A stretch of DNA of 64,000 nt from an uncultured Oscillospiraceae bacterium (GCA_910588495.1 CAJUPU010000010.1:1-64000); one strand, 5' to 3'. Positions 24,935-33,566 are shown, numbered from the stretch's first letter. Numbers and translations: made by a program. Notes: generated by a model not told the origin, from the letters alone.

Positions 24935-26014
24935 ATGCCCAATATACAGTATTTTCTGGGCGGAAACACGCCCGCCGGTTTTTACTCCCTCTATCACCAG
25001 CTGTCGGACCCCACCCGGACGCGGGCGCTGTACATCGTCAAAGGCGGGCCGGGCAGCGGCAAGTCCACCCTCATGCGCCGGGTGGAGCGCCACGCCCAGG
25101 CCGCCGGGCTGGAGACGGTGCAGGTGCTGTGCTCCGGCGACCCGGACTCTCTGGACGCGCTGATCCTGCCCCAGCTGGGGGCGGCCCTGGTGGACGGGAC
25201 CGCGCCCCACGTGGTAGAGCCCAAATGTCCCGGCGTGGTGGAGCGCTACATAGACCTGAGCCAATATTACGACCGGGCGGGCCTCCAGCCGCTGAAGCGG
25301 GAGATCCTGGACACCACGGCGGAGTATCAGGGCCACTACAAGCGGGTATACCGCTGTCTGGGGGCGGCGGGGGAGCTGCGCCGGGACATGAACGAGCTGC
25401 TGGACGGCCCGGAGGTCCGGCAGCGCCTGGCCAAGCGGGCGGCGGGCATCATCGGCCGGGAGCTGAAGCGCCCCGCCCAGGGGCACAGCCGGGCGGATCA
25501 GCGCTTCCTCTCCGCCGTCACCCACAAGGGGGCCTTCACCCTGTGGAACACGGTGGAGGGCCAGGCGGAACGGGTCTATGAGCTGGTGGACAGCTGCGGC
25601 CTGGCCCACCATCTGCTGGACCCCATCCTCACCGCCGCCCTGGCCGCGGGCCACGACGCGGTGGCCTGCCCCGATCCCATGGCCCCGGACCGGCTGGCCC
25701 ACCTGATCTTCCCCGGCCTGTCCCTGGCCTTCGTCACCTCCACCCAGGAGGACCCCTGGCCCCACCACGCCTACCGCCGCCTGCGTCTGGACGCCATGGC
25801 GGACGCCGACACCTGCCGCCTGAACCGGCCCCGGCTGCGTTTCACCAAGCGGGTGGCCTCCGCCCTGCTGGACGAGGGGGTGGCGGGCCTCGCCCAGGCC
25901 AAGGAGGCCCACGACCGGCTGGAGCGGCTCTACAACCCTTATGTGGACTTCGACGGCGTGTCTCAGACCGCCGACCAGCTGGCCCGTCAGGTGCTGGCGC
26001 TGCCCAGGGAATAA
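24935..26014 (+). CDS. P-loop ATPase-like protein of unknown function
   Basis: 359 residues. A Walker A motif, VKGGPGSGKSTLMRRV, lies near residue 38. A second half begins with the FTLWNTVEGQAERVYELVD stretch near residue 200, so the protein may be a doubled P-loop fold in which only the first copy keeps a clear Walker A. This resembles a family of conserved clostridial ATPase-like proteins without known role. ATG 24935 is preceded by GGAGGAGG. It is single, between the divergent GH3 gene and a terminator. Confidence 0.7.
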   Translation: MPNIQYFLGGNTPAGFYSLYHQLSDPTRTRALYIVKGGPGSGKSTLMRRVERHAQAAGLETVQVLCSGDPDSLDALILPQLGAALVDGTAPHVVEPKCPGVVERYIDLSQYYDRAGLQPLKREILDTTAEYQGHYKRVYRCLGAAGELRRDMNELLDGPEVRQRLAKRAAGIIGRELKRPAQGHSRADQRFLSAVTHKGAFTLWNTVEGQAERVYELVDSCGLAHHLLDPILTAALAAGHDAVACPDPMAPDRLAHLIFPGLSLAFVTSTQEDPWPHHAYRRLRLDAMADADTCRLNRPRLRFTKRVASALLDEGVAGLAQAKEAHDRLERLYNPYVDFDGVSQTADQLARQVLALPRE

Positions 26015-26018
26015 AAGA

Positions 26019-26050
26019 ACGGGGAGGACCCGCGTCCTCCCCGCTCTTTT
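26019..26050 (+). terminator. Terminator after the P-loop gene
   Basis: CGGGGAGGAC pairs with GTCCTCCCCG around a CCGC loop, followed by CTCTTTT. Confidence 0.85.
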
Positions 26051-26132
26051 CATATCAAGAACCGTCGGTCATGTTACAGCCATAGAACAGTACGACATTT
26101 GGAACTGGCCGGTCGATACGTCTTGGGGCAGT

Positions 26133-26402
26133 TTACAACCAATCGGACACCACATCACGCAGGGCCGCCGGCGTCACGCCGTTGCGCACCAGCAGACCGC
26201 TGAGCTCATCGATACGGGCTGCGCTGCAGGTCACGTTGGGGACACACGCCTCTTCTCCGCCCTGTTCGGCCACTTTGACGCCATAGCTCTCACAGGCGTA
26301 CATCCCCACGTCCATCTCTCCGATGAGTATGGAGTAATCGAACCGGCGCGGCGCGCCCGACTGGTCGGCCAACTCCACGGTCTGCAGAAATAGCTCCCGC
26401 AT
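26133..26402 (-). CDS. Small protein, possibly DUF6514 family
   Basis: 89 residues, acidic. The central YGVKVAEQ and the ending LVRNGVTPAALRDVVSDWL recall the DUF6514 proteins of clostridia, whose function is unknown; this is a tentative match. ATG 26402 has GGGAGGTG upstream, and a good promoter (TTGAAA-17-GATAAT) precedes it. The region is richer in AT than its surroundings. Confidence 0.6.
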   Translation of the reverse strand: MRELFLQTVELADQSGAPRRFDYSILIGEMDVGMYACESYGVKVAEQGGEEACVPNVTCSAARIDELSGLLVRNGVTPAALRDVVSDWL

Positions 26403-26439
26403 AGGTCCATTTCACCTCCCTTTCTCTCTTCATGCTCCT

Positions 26440-26468
26440 ATTATCCATATAGTAATCAGAATTTTCAA
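26440..26468 (-). promoter_or_regulatory. Promoter for the DUF6514-like gene
   Basis: Minus strand TTGAAA (26463-26468), 17-bp spacer, GATAAT (26440-26445), 38 bp before the start codon. Confidence 0.65.
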
Positions 26469-26595
26469 GGGCAACCGTTCGACGCGATCCGACAGTATCC
26501 GACGGGGGTACAAGATGTGGAAACCCACGGGCGCTCAGAGGCACCAGCCATGGGTGAGCCACATATTTCCATGGTAAAATTGGGCAGAAATGCAC

Positions 26596-26636
26596 AAAAA
26601 GCCCAGGGCGGAACACCAGTTCGCCCTGGGCTCTTT
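26596..26636. terminator. Terminator of the crt-hbd operon
   Basis: GCCCAGGGCG (26601-26610) pairs with CGCCCTGGGC (26622-26631). AAAAA on the left gives a T run for minus-strand transcripts leaving hbd 85 bp away. Between it and the DUF6514-like gene (26403-26595) nothing beyond that gene's promoter is seen. Confidence 0.82.
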
Positions 26637-26719
26637 CGCGGAACAAAGTACCTGGATGCTATTTCCAGCGCCCACGATCCCTTGTGGTCACTGGATCTCC
26701 AGACTACAAAGCGTAATCG

Positions 26720-27592
26720 TTACAGCTCATCCACCGCGGTCTTGGTGCGGTCGGCGTTGTAGACGTAGAAGCCCTTGCCGGACTTGACGCCCAGGTTGCC
26801 GCCCCGGACCATCTTCCGGATCAGCGGGCAGGCGCGGTACTTGCCGTCGCCGGTCTCATTGTACAGCACGTCCATGATGGCCAGGCAGATGTCCAGGCCG
26901 ATGAAGTCGCCCAGCTCCAGGGGACCCATGGGGTGGTTGGCGCCCAGCTTCATGGCGGCGTCGATGCCGGCGATGTTGGACACGCCCTCCATCTTGATGA
27001 AGGCGGCCTCGTTGATCATGGGGATCAGGATGCGGTTGACCACGAACCCGGCGGCCTCGTTGACCTGCACGGGGGTCTTGCCCAGCTCCTTGGAGATCTC
27101 GGTGATGGTGTCCACGGTGGCGGCGGGGGTGTTGGCGCCGGCAATGACCTCGATCAGCTTCATCCGGTCGGCGGGGTTGAAGAAGTGCATCCCGATCAGG
27201 GGGCGGTTCAGGCCCTTGCCGATCTCGGTGATGGACAGGGAGGAGGTGTTGGAGGCGAAGATGCAGCCCTCCTTGCAGATCTTGTCCAGCTCGCCGAAAG
27301 TGGTCTGCTTGACCTTCATATCCTCGAAGGCGGCCTCCACGATCAGGTCGCAGTCGGCGCACAGATCCTCCTTCAGGCCCGCGGTGATGGCGGCCACGAT
27401 GCCGTCGGCCTTGGCCTGGTCCATCTTGCCCTTTTCCACCAGCTTGGCATAGCCCTTCTGGATCTTGGCCTTGCCGCCGTCGGCCCACTCCTGCTTGATG
27501 TCGCACAGAGCCACGGCCCAGCCGCTCTGGGCGAACGCCTTGGCGATGCCCTGGCCCATGGTGCCGGCGCCGATGATACCAACCTTTTTCAT
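26720..27592 (-). CDS. hbd: 3-hydroxybutyryl-CoA dehydrogenase
   Basis: NAD(P)H-dependent reduction of acetoacetyl-CoA to 3-hydroxybutyryl-CoA in butyrate formation; 290 residues. The N-terminal dinucleotide site is GIIGAGTMGQGIAKAF. The catalytic His is in GMHFFNPADRMKLIEV near residue 138, with FASNTSSLSIT before it. The C-terminal domain shows NEAAGFVVNRILIPMINEA. ATG 27592 with AAGGGG upstream is used; the 40 upstream codons of open frame lie in the spacer after crt. It follows crt on the same strand. Thiolase and the electron-transferring butyryl-CoA dehydrogenase genes are not in this window. Confidence 0.95.
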   Translation of the reverse strand: MKKVGIIGAGTMGQGIAKAFAQSGWAVALCDIKQEWADGGKAKIQKGYAKLVEKGKMDQAKADGIVAAITAGLKEDLCADCDLIVEAAFEDMKVKQTTFGELDKICKEGCIFASNTSSLSITEIGKGLNRPLIGMHFFNPADRMKLIEVIAGANTPAATVDTITEISKELGKTPVQVNEAAGFVVNRILIPMINEAAFIKMEGVSNIAGIDAAMKLGANHPMGPLELGDFIGLDICLAIMDVLYNETGDGKYRACPLIRKMVRGGNLGVKSGKGFYVYNADRTKTAVDEL

Positions 27593-27712
27593 GATGACAT
27601 ACCCCTTTTCAGTGTTGATTTGATGTATGGACTCGTCCGTGGGGACGATGTGCGCAAACTGCCGGAGGATCATGTTCCACACCTGACCGTCCGGGCTGCC
27701 GATGACGGGCAC

Positions 27713-28498
27713 TTAGTTGTTGGTGAATACCGCCTTGGGCTTGGGCTTCTCCCGGGAGAGGAAGCAGGCCATGCCCTCCACCTGGTCGTGGGTCTCGAAG
27801 CAGCCGCCGAACAGCTTCTCCTCGATCTCCACCGCCTTGTCGATGGACACCTGCATCCCCTCGTTGACGGCCTGCTTGCAGGCGCGCACGGCGATGGGGG
27901 CGTTCTTGGCGATGGTGTTGGCCATCTTGACGGCGGTGTCCATCAGCTCGGCCTGGGGCACCACCGCGTTGACCAGGCCGATGCGCAGGGCCTCGGCGGC
28001 GTCGATGTTCCGGGCGGTGTACAGCAGCTGCTTGGCCATGCCCAGGCCCACGATGCGGGGCAGGCGCTGGGTGCCGCCGAAGCCGGGGGTGATGCCCAGG
28101 CCCACCTCGGGCTGGCCGAACATGGCGTTGTCGGAGCAGATGCGGATGTCGCAGGACATGGCCAGCTCGCACCCGCCGCCCAGGGCAAAGCCGTTCACCG
28201 CGGCGATGACGGGCAGGGGGAAGTTCTCGATCGTCAGGAAGATGTCATTGCCCAGCTTGCCGAAGGCCTCGCCCTCAGCCTTGGTCATGGTGGACATGGA
28301 GCCGATATCGGCGCCCGCCACGAAGCTCTTGTCCCCTTCGCCGGTGAGGACCACGCAGCGAACGGCGTTCTGGTCGATGGCCTCGAAGGCGGCCTTCAGG
28401 TCGGCCAGCACCTCGGGGTTCAGGGCATTGAGGGCCTTGGGGCGGTCGATGGTGAGCACGGCCACAGCGCCCTGCTGCTCGGATTTCACGAATGACAT
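27713..28498 (-). CDS. crt: Enoyl-CoA hydratase / 3-hydroxybutyryl-CoA dehydratase (crotonase)
   Basis: Converts 3-hydroxybutyryl-CoA to crotonyl-CoA, the step after hbd; 261 residues. The crotonase oxyanion-hole region FVAGADIGSM is near residue 65. The catalytic glutamates lie in GGGCELAMSCDIRI and GQPEVGLGITPGFGGTQRL (residues about 107-145). The ending EGMACFLSREKPKPKAVF is usual. ATG 28498 follows AAGGAGG. The frame is open for 199 codons upstream into other DNA without meaning. The leader from its promoter is about 165 nt. Confidence 0.94.
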   Translation of the reverse strand: MSFVKSEQQGAVAVLTIDRPKALNALNPEVLADLKAAFEAIDQNAVRCVVLTGEGDKSFVAGADIGSMSTMTKAEGEAFGKLGNDIFLTIENFPLPVIAAVNGFALGGGCELAMSCDIRICSDNAMFGQPEVGLGITPGFGGTQRLPRIVGLGMAKQLLYTARNIDAAEALRIGLVNAVVPQAELMDTAVKMANTIAKNAPIAVRACKQAVNEGMQVSIDKAVEIEEKLFGGCFETHDQVEGMACFLSREKPKPKAVFTNN

Positions 28499-28669
28499 CA
28501 GATTGCCTCCTTGTACTGTATAGTTTGGGAAAACGGCGGACGCCCCGTGCCCCGCCCATGTTCGATATTTTTTTAACAAATACCGGACGAAGGGGCGCGG
28601 CGATGGACCCGGGATCGCTGGGCCGGTCATGCCGCGTGGGATCGGGGGCGTTCCCCATATTCTCCGTTT

Positions 28670-28698
28670 AGTATACCGCCTTTTCCCGCTCATTGCAA
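28670..28698 (-). promoter_or_regulatory. Promoter of crt-hbd; the main signal in the 28499-28890 gap
   Basis: Minus strand TTGCAA (28693-28698), 17-bp spacer, TATACT (28670-28675). In the rest of the 390-bp gap I see only a small CCCGCGAAGCGGG hairpin near 28807-28820, which may end the DUF554 operon, and no gene. Confidence 0.75.
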
Positions 28699-28890
28699 GG
28701 GTTTCTTTTTCAATGGTCCAACCTCTTCGGAACAAAGTCCGCTTCACGGGGAACGCCCTCCGGCCATTCCCCGCCGCGCTCCCCTGCCCCTCCTCTCCCC
28801 ACGCGGCCCGCTTCGCGGGGTCGTGCGGGGGGCCGGGATCAGGGGAAAGGACCCGGTCAGACGGTGGATCGAGGTCGTGGATACGGCTGC

Positions 28891-29610
28891 TCAGAACAGG
28901 CCGGAGAAAAGGCCGCCCAGCCATTGGGCCAGGGGCAGGTAGGCGATGGGCAGAAAGATGGCGGGCAGCATATTGCCCACCTTGATCTTCTCCCTGCCCA
29001 GCTCCAGCATGTTGACGGCCAGGGCCACGATCAGCGCGCCCCCCACGGCGGTCATCTCGGTGATGACGGCGGCGGGCAGATAGGGCCCCACCCACCCCGC
29101 CAGCAGGGTGATGCCCCCCTGGTAGACCAGCAGGGGGATCACGGAGAACATGACGCCCACGCCCAGGGTGGCGGCGAAGGAGACGGCGGTCACCCCGTCG
29201 ATCGCCCCCTTGGACACGATGATCTCATAGTTGCCGTTGAGCCCCGCCTCGATGGACCCGGTGATGGCCATGGCCCCCACGCAGAACAGCAGGGAGGCGT
29301 TGACGAAGCCCTCGGTGAACCGGCCGCCGCTGCCGTTCCGGAACACCTTGGCCCGGAGCAGGTCCCCCGCCCCCTCCAGCCGCCGCTCGATGTCGATGGC
29401 GCTGCCCATGACGGTGCCAATCACCATGCACACGATCACGCACAGCATGTCCTGGGTGCCGGTGGCGTTGCCGATGCCGATGGCCAGCACGCACAGCCCC
29501 AGGGCGTGGGTGAGGATGGACATGAGCCGGTCGCTGATGAAGCCCTTGAAGGCCAGCCCCAGCCCGCCCCCCAGCAGCACCAGGGCCATATTGATGAATG
29601 TGGCGGGCAC
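28891..29610 (-). CDS. DUF554 family membrane protein
   Basis: 239 residues, seven or so hydrophobic segments. Family marks are GGGLGLAFKG at the start, GIGNATGTQDML, GSAIDIERRLE, and EGFVNASLLFCVGAMAITGSI. The function of DUF554 (YdfK) proteins is not known; a transporter is suspected. It is the last gene of the nusA-ribF string, 6 bp after ribF. Confidence 0.85.
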   Translation of the reverse strand: MPATFINMALVLLGGGLGLAFKGFISDRLMSILTHALGLCVLAIGIGNATGTQDMLCVIVCMVIGTVMGSAIDIERRLEGAGDLLRAKVFRNGSGGRFTEGFVNASLLFCVGAMAITGSIEAGLNGNYEIIVSKGAIDGVTAVSFAATLGVGVMFSVIPLLVYQGGITLLAGWVGPYLPAAVITEMTAVGGALIVALAVNMLELGREKIKVGNMLPAIFLPIAYLPLAQWLGGLFSGLF

Positions 29611-29616
29611 GGCCCC

Positions 29617-30525
29617 TCACCCCTTCCCCTTGGCGAAATACTCCCGGGTCTGCCGGGCGTTCTCCAAAATGGCGTCCCGCAGGGCCTGGACCGAGGGGAA
29701 TCTCTTCTCCGGCCGCAGCCGGGCGTAGAACTCCACCCGGATGTTCCGGCCGTACAGGTCCCCCTGGTAGTCCAAGATCCAGGGCTCCACGGTGACGGCC
29801 TGCCGGTCGGCGTTCACCGTGGGCCGGGTGCCCACGTTGGTGACGGCCAGCCGCGTCTCGCCGCCGGGGAGGCGGACCCGCCCGGCGTACACTCCGAACC
29901 CGGGGGCGATCACCCCCTCGGGGACCAGCAGGTTGGCGGTGGGGGTGCCCAGGGTGCGGCCCAGCTCGCTGCCGTGGACCACCGGGCCGGACAGGGTGTG
30001 GGGGTGGCCCAGGAACCACCCGGCCCGCTCCATCTTCCCCTCCTCCACCAGGGCGCGGATGTACGTGGAGGACACGGTGACGCCGTCGATCTCCACCTTG
30101 GGGATCACGTCGCAGCCCATGCCCAGCTCCCGGCACTTCTCCCCCAGGCGCCGGGGGTCCCCCTCCCCCTTATAGCCGAAGTGGAAGTCGTGCCCCGCCA
30201 CCACGTGGACTGCCCCCAGTTCCTTTTGCAGATACTGCTCCACGAAGTCCCGCCAGTCCATCTGGCGCATCACGTCGAAGGGGGCCACGATCACCTCCTC
30301 GATCGCGTACAGCTCCCGCATCAGCGCCCCCCGGTCCTCCACCCCGGTGAGCAGGGGGATGGTCCGCCCGGTGAGGGCGGCGGTGGGGCTGCGGTCGAAG
30401 GTGAAGGCGCAGGGGCTGGCGTCCAGGGCCGTGGCCCGCTCCGCCACCGTGCGCAAAAGGGCGCCGTGGCCCATGTGCACCCCGTCGAAAAAGCCCAGGG
30501 CGACGACTCTGCGTTGTTTATCCAT
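29617..30525 (-). CDS. ribF: Bifunctional riboflavin kinase/FAD synthetase
   Basis: Makes FMN and then FAD from riboflavin; 302 residues, the usual length. The N-terminal adenylyltransferase domain has ALGFFDGVHMGHGALL and GHDFHFGYKGEG, with SSTYIRALVEEGK. The C-terminal kinase domain has GRTLGTPTANL near residue 190 and EFYARLRPEKRF. It starts at ATG 30525, close after truB, an order common in Firmicutes. Confidence 0.95.
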   Translation of the reverse strand: MDKQRRVVALGFFDGVHMGHGALLRTVAERATALDASPCAFTFDRSPTAALTGRTIPLLTGVEDRGALMRELYAIEEVIVAPFDVMRQMDWRDFVEQYLQKELGAVHVVAGHDFHFGYKGEGDPRRLGEKCRELGMGCDVIPKVEIDGVTVSSTYIRALVEEGKMERAGWFLGHPHTLSGPVVHGSELGRTLGTPTANLLVPEGVIAPGFGVYAGRVRLPGGETRLAVTNVGTRPTVNADRQAVTVEPWILDYQGDLYGRNIRVEFYARLRPEKRFPSVQALRDAILENARQTREYFAKGKG

Positions 30526-30531
30526 CAGCGA

Positions 30532-31419
30532 TCACACCTCGAAAAAACTTTTGATGAGCCTCAGGCGGGCGCCTTCACTAGAACCCAAGCCCAAAAATTC
30601 CCCGCTCTGGCTGTAGACCCGGAACTCTCCCTCCACGCCGGGGGTAGCGACGAACGCACCGTTGCGGAGCTTTTTTTCAGCGGCGGGGCGTACCGTGGCC
30701 TTCGCCCTCCAGCCGCTGCGGGCAAAATATTCATCCACAGGGAGGAGCAGGCTCTCCCCCTCCCCCCGGTCCACCGCGGCCTGGACCGCCTCCAGGCCCA
30801 CGGAATCCTCCAGAGTAAAGCCCGCCGCTTTCACACGCCGGAGGGAGCTCATGCACCCGCCGCAGCCCAGGGCCTGTCCGATGTCGTGGCACAGGGTGCG
30901 CACATAGGTGCCCTTGGAGCACACCACCCGCAGGACGAAGTCCGCCCCCGCCTCCGGCCCGTCCAGCACCTCCAGGGCGCGGATGGTGACGGGCCGGGGC
31001 CTGCGCTCCACCTCTTTCCCTTTCCGGGCCAGCTCATAGAGCTTTTTGCCGTTCACCTTGACGGCGGACCACATGGGGGGCAGCTGCTGGATGTCCCCGG
31101 TGAACCGCTCCAGCGCGGCCAAGAGCTGGTCACGGGTCACGTCCACGGGCCGCTCCTCCAGCACCTCCCCGGTGGTGTCCTGGGTGTTGGTGACAACACC
31201 TAGTTTTAATCCGGCGATGTATTCCTTATCGGAACCGGCGGCGAACTCCACCGCCCGGGTGGCCCGGCCGATGAACACGGGGAGCACCCCGGTGGCCATG
31301 GGGTCCAGGGTCCCGGCGTGGCCCACCCGCTTCTCGTGGAACATCCCCCGCAGCTTGGCGCACACGTCCATGGAGGTCCATCCGGCGGGCTTGTCGATGA
31401 TGATGATACCGCTGGCCAT
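30532..31419 (-). CDS. truB: tRNA pseudouridine(55) synthase TruB
   Basis: Forms the T-loop pseudouridine 55 of tRNA; 295 residues. The N-terminal IIIDKPAGWTSMDV is followed by KRVGHAGTLDPMATGVLPV, with the catalytic Asp near residue 39. VCSKGTYVRTLCHDIG and a small C-terminal PUA-like tail (residues about 245-290) complete the family pattern. The start is ATG 31419, 3 bp after nrnA. Confidence 0.96.
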   Translation of the reverse strand: MASGIIIIDKPAGWTSMDVCAKLRGMFHEKRVGHAGTLDPMATGVLPVFIGRATRAVEFAAGSDKEYIAGLKLGVVTNTQDTTGEVLEERPVDVTRDQLLAALERFTGDIQQLPPMWSAVKVNGKKLYELARKGKEVERRPRPVTIRALEVLDGPEAGADFVLRVVCSKGTYVRTLCHDIGQALGCGGCMSSLRRVKAAGFTLEDSVGLEAVQAAVDRGEGESLLLPVDEYFARSGWRAKATVRPAAEKKLRNGAFVATPGVEGEFRVYSQSGEFLGLGSSEGARLRLIKSFFEV

Positions 31420-31422
31420 GGC

Positions 31423-32382
31423 TCACTCCTGGGTGGGCTGGGCCAGCTGCTGGCCGATGGCGGCCAGGATGGCCCGCTCCGCCTCGTCCACCGTCCCCTT
31501 GACGGTGCAGCCGGAGGCGGCCCGGTGCCCGCCGCCCCCCAGCCGGGCGCACACCTTGGTGGCGTTGAGCCGGGCGGCGTCGGTGCGCAGGGAGATGCGG
31601 CACTCGCCCCCCTCATGCTCCCGGATGGTGGCGGTGTGGAGCACTCCCTGGATCTGGCCCAGGAAGGCCGCCAGATCGTCGGTATCCTCGCTTGTGGCCC
31701 CGGCCTGGGCCATCATGTCCAGGGAGATGGGGGCCACGGCCACCGTGCCGTCGTGGTACAGGTTCATATTTTGTAAGATCAGGCTCTCCAGCTTCATCCG
31801 GCGCATGGATTTGGTACGGAAGTGCCGCTTGTTCAGCGCCTGGAAGGGGATGCCCTGCTCCATCAGCGCCGCCGCCGCCTTGTGGGTGTGGGGGGTGGTG
31901 TTTGCGTACACGAAGCAGCCGCAGTCGGTGGCCACCGCCACATAAAGCGGAGTCGCGATCTCGGCATCCATCACGCCCAATTCCCCGCAAATTTTCCAGA
32001 CGATCTCGCCGCAAGCCGCCTTGTCCGCCTCCAGGCAGGTATTTTTTGCGAAAAACTCCTGGGAGGGGTGGTGGTCGATGGCAAGGTCGATGCGCCCCTT
32101 GTAGGGCAGGGCGTTGTCGGGCAGCAGGCCCTCGGTGGCCACGTCGGTGCTGACCACCGTGTCCGGCGCGAAGCCCTCCGGGGCGGTGAGGCCCTCCAGA
32201 TAGCCCGCCAGCAGGGTGGTGGCGTCCAGGCTTGGCAGGACATAGGCGGTCTTGCCCAGCCTGCGCAGGGCCCGGCACAGCCCGGCGGCGCAGCCGATGG
32301 TGTCGCCGTCGGGGCGCTTGTGGGTGAGGATCAGATAGTTGTCTCGGGCGGCCAAAAAGGCCGCCGCTTCCCGGCAGTCCAT
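31423..32382 (-). CDS. nrnA: DHH/DHHA1 phosphoesterase, NrnA type
   Basis: Bifunctional oligoribonuclease and 3'-phosphoadenosine 5'-phosphate phosphatase in characterised relatives; 319 residues. THKRPDGDTIGCAAGL (metal ligands) is near residue 20. VSTDVA and IDHHPSQEF (DHH motif) are near residues 85-115. The DHHA1 domain has RISLRTDAARLNATKV and GGGGHRAASGC near 290. The position between rbfA and truB is standard in Firmicutes. Confidence 0.93.
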   Translation of the reverse strand: MDCREAAAFLAARDNYLILTHKRPDGDTIGCAAGLCRALRRLGKTAYVLPSLDATTLLAGYLEGLTAPEGFAPDTVVSTDVATEGLLPDNALPYKGRIDLAIDHHPSQEFFAKNTCLEADKAACGEIVWKICGELGVMDAEIATPLYVAVATDCGCFVYANTTPHTHKAAAALMEQGIPFQALNKRHFRTKSMRRMKLESLILQNMNLYHDGTVAVAPISLDMMAQAGATSEDTDDLAAFLGQIQGVLHTATIREHEGGECRISLRTDAARLNATKVCARLGGGGHRAASGCTVKGTVDEAERAILAAIGQQLAQPTQE

Positions 32383-32385
32383 GGC

Positions 32386-32781
32386 TCAGTCCTCCTCATC
32401 CAGCACGATGTGGGCGTTGGCGGGGTTGGGGGGCTTGACCACATCGGGGTCCCGGAGCAGGTCCAGGATGTGGGCCCCCTGGTCGATGGAGTCGTCCCGG
32501 ACGAAGGACAGCTCGGGGGTGCTGCGCAGGTCCAGGGTCCGGCCCAGCTCCCGGCGCAGCCAGCCGGAGGCGGACTTCAGCCCCTTCAGCGCCTGGGCGG
32601 AGGCGGACTTGTCCAGCACGCTGACGAAGATCTTGGCGTATTTCAGGTCCGGGGTGGTCTCCACGGCGGTGACGGAGATCATCCCGGCGTTGGCTACCCG
32701 GGGGTCCTTCACCGTGGGGATGAGGGAGGCCAGCTCCCGCTGGATCTCCTCGTTCACGCGGCCGATGCGATTGCTTGGCAT
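32386..32781 (-). CDS. rbfA: Ribosome-binding factor A
   Basis: 30S maturation factor; 131 residues. The pattern RIGRVNEEIQRELASLI at the start, then VSVTAVETTPDLKYAKIFVS and GWLRRELGRTLDLRSTPELSFVRD, is typical. ATG 32781 was chosen with AAGGAGG upstream. It is separated from infB by three non-standard small genes and a hairpin. Confidence 0.93.
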   Translation of the reverse strand: MPSNRIGRVNEEIQRELASLIPTVKDPRVANAGMISVTAVETTPDLKYAKIFVSVLDKSASAQALKGLKSASGWLRRELGRTLDLRSTPELSFVRDDSIDQGAHILDLLRDPDVVKPPNPANAHIVLDEED

Positions 32782-32791
32782 AAGCTCCTCC

Positions 32792-33190
32792 TTAGATCGT
32801 GACGGTAAAGCAGGATTGTTCCGTGTCCAGAAACTGCCTGACCGTGTCCATGTCAAAGTCTGAAAGGGTCCCGTGGAAGCGGACCAGGCGGGGATGCTCC
32901 CCTACCCAGAGGTGCCACAGCTCCACCGTCTCGCCGGGGGAAACATGCTGGGACAGATACCGCTTGAGGCTGTCCAGATCCCGTTCGTCCGCTTCCAGGG
33001 ACAATTCGTACTGATAGTGTTTCATGGGATAGCCCAGTTCATCCACGCTCCGGCGGTAGTATTGGTGGGGCTCCAGCTTGAAGCCCGCCTCCATGCCGAT
33101 CTCGGTCTTGCGGACGGTCATCACCCGGAACTCCTGGCAGTCGATCAGGGGGAGTTCCCTGTCCGCCGCCAGCAGGTAGACGCAGCTCAT
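32792..33190 (-). CDS. Hypothetical protein between infB and rbfA
   Basis: 132 residues, soluble-looking, slightly acidic, no motif I recognise. It begins MSCVYLLAADRELPLIDCQ and ends FLDTEQSCFTVTI. AAAGGAG precedes ATG 33190, and codon use resembles the operon, so it looks like a real gene. A strong terminator-like hairpin lies 20-50 bp upstream, so it and the following rbfA depend on read-through or on a promoter I cannot see. Confidence 0.65.
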   Translation of the reverse strand: MSCVYLLAADRELPLIDCQEFRVMTVRKTEIGMEAGFKLEPHQYYRRSVDELGYPMKHYQYELSLEADERDLDSLKRYLSQHVSPGETVELWHLWVGEHPRLVRFHGTLSDFDMDTVRQFLDTEQSCFTVTI

Positions 33191-33208
33191 AGGCGCTCCT
33201 TTCCCGCG

Positions 33209-33237
33209 AAAAGGGGGCGGGCGAAACCGCCCGCCCC
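33209..33237 (-). terminator. Terminator-like hairpin inside the infB-rbfA interval
   Basis: Minus strand GGGGCGGGCGG pairs across a TTTC loop with CGCCCGCCCC, followed by CTTTT. It lies just after the 50-residue ORF and would split the long operon. Confidence 0.75.
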
Positions 33238-33245
33238 AAGCCCTT

Positions 33246-33398
33246 TTACTTTTGGTCTGCTGTTGTCACGTAAACCCGGATGATCTTTTTGATTTCTTCT
33301 TTTGTATAGACCTCTTGGGATGGGTCCTCATCGATGATGTTGCACAGGTCAAACGCCATGGCTTTTCTGGTGTCCTGTCTCTCAGCTTCTGTCCCCAT
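33246..33398 (-). CDS. Tiny ORF (50 aa) in the infB-rbfA interval
   Basis: Starts MGTEAERQDTRKAM, continues through a mixed helix (AFDLCNIIDED), then YTKEEIKKIIRVYV, and ends in QK. GGAAAGGAG lies 7 bp before ATG 33398, a very good RBS. It is below the size at which gene callers are reliable. Composition is about 45% GC, against roughly 65% in infB, suggesting insertion. No function can be assigned. Confidence 0.6.
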   Translation of the reverse strand: MGTEAERQDTRKAMAFDLCNIIDEDPSQEVYTKEEIKKIIRVYVTTADQK

Positions 33399-33415
33399 CG
33401 TTATGCTCCTTTCCG

Positions 33416-33562
33416 TCAACCCTCTAATGTGCTTTGCAGATCTTTTATGATGATTTCCAGTTTGACTTTCCTCTTTTCTGCATTTTCTTCCTCATTTACT
33501 TCGCGCAATGCGGAAATAAGCAATCGGAGGAATCCTTTGAATTGGCGGTCAGATTCACCCAT
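33416..33562 (-). CDS. Tiny ORF (48 aa) directly after infB
   Basis: Starts MGESDRQFKGFLRLLI and continues as a highly charged helix (EVNEEENAEKRKVKLE), ending DLQSTLEG. ATG 33562 lies 4 bp after the infB stop, with CGAGG just before it, so it may be translated by coupling. It is AT-rich like its 50-residue neighbour 17 bp further on. The two look like a pair. No function can be assigned. Confidence 0.58.
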   Translation of the reverse strand: MGESDRQFKGFLRLLISALREVNEEENAEKRKVKLEIIIKDLQSTLEG

Positions 33563-33566
33563 AGGT

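Noticed and set aside
28693..28890. Small gene in the gap between crt and DUF554
   Set aside because: The short open frames there have no RBS and cover GC-rich hairpins and the crt promoter.
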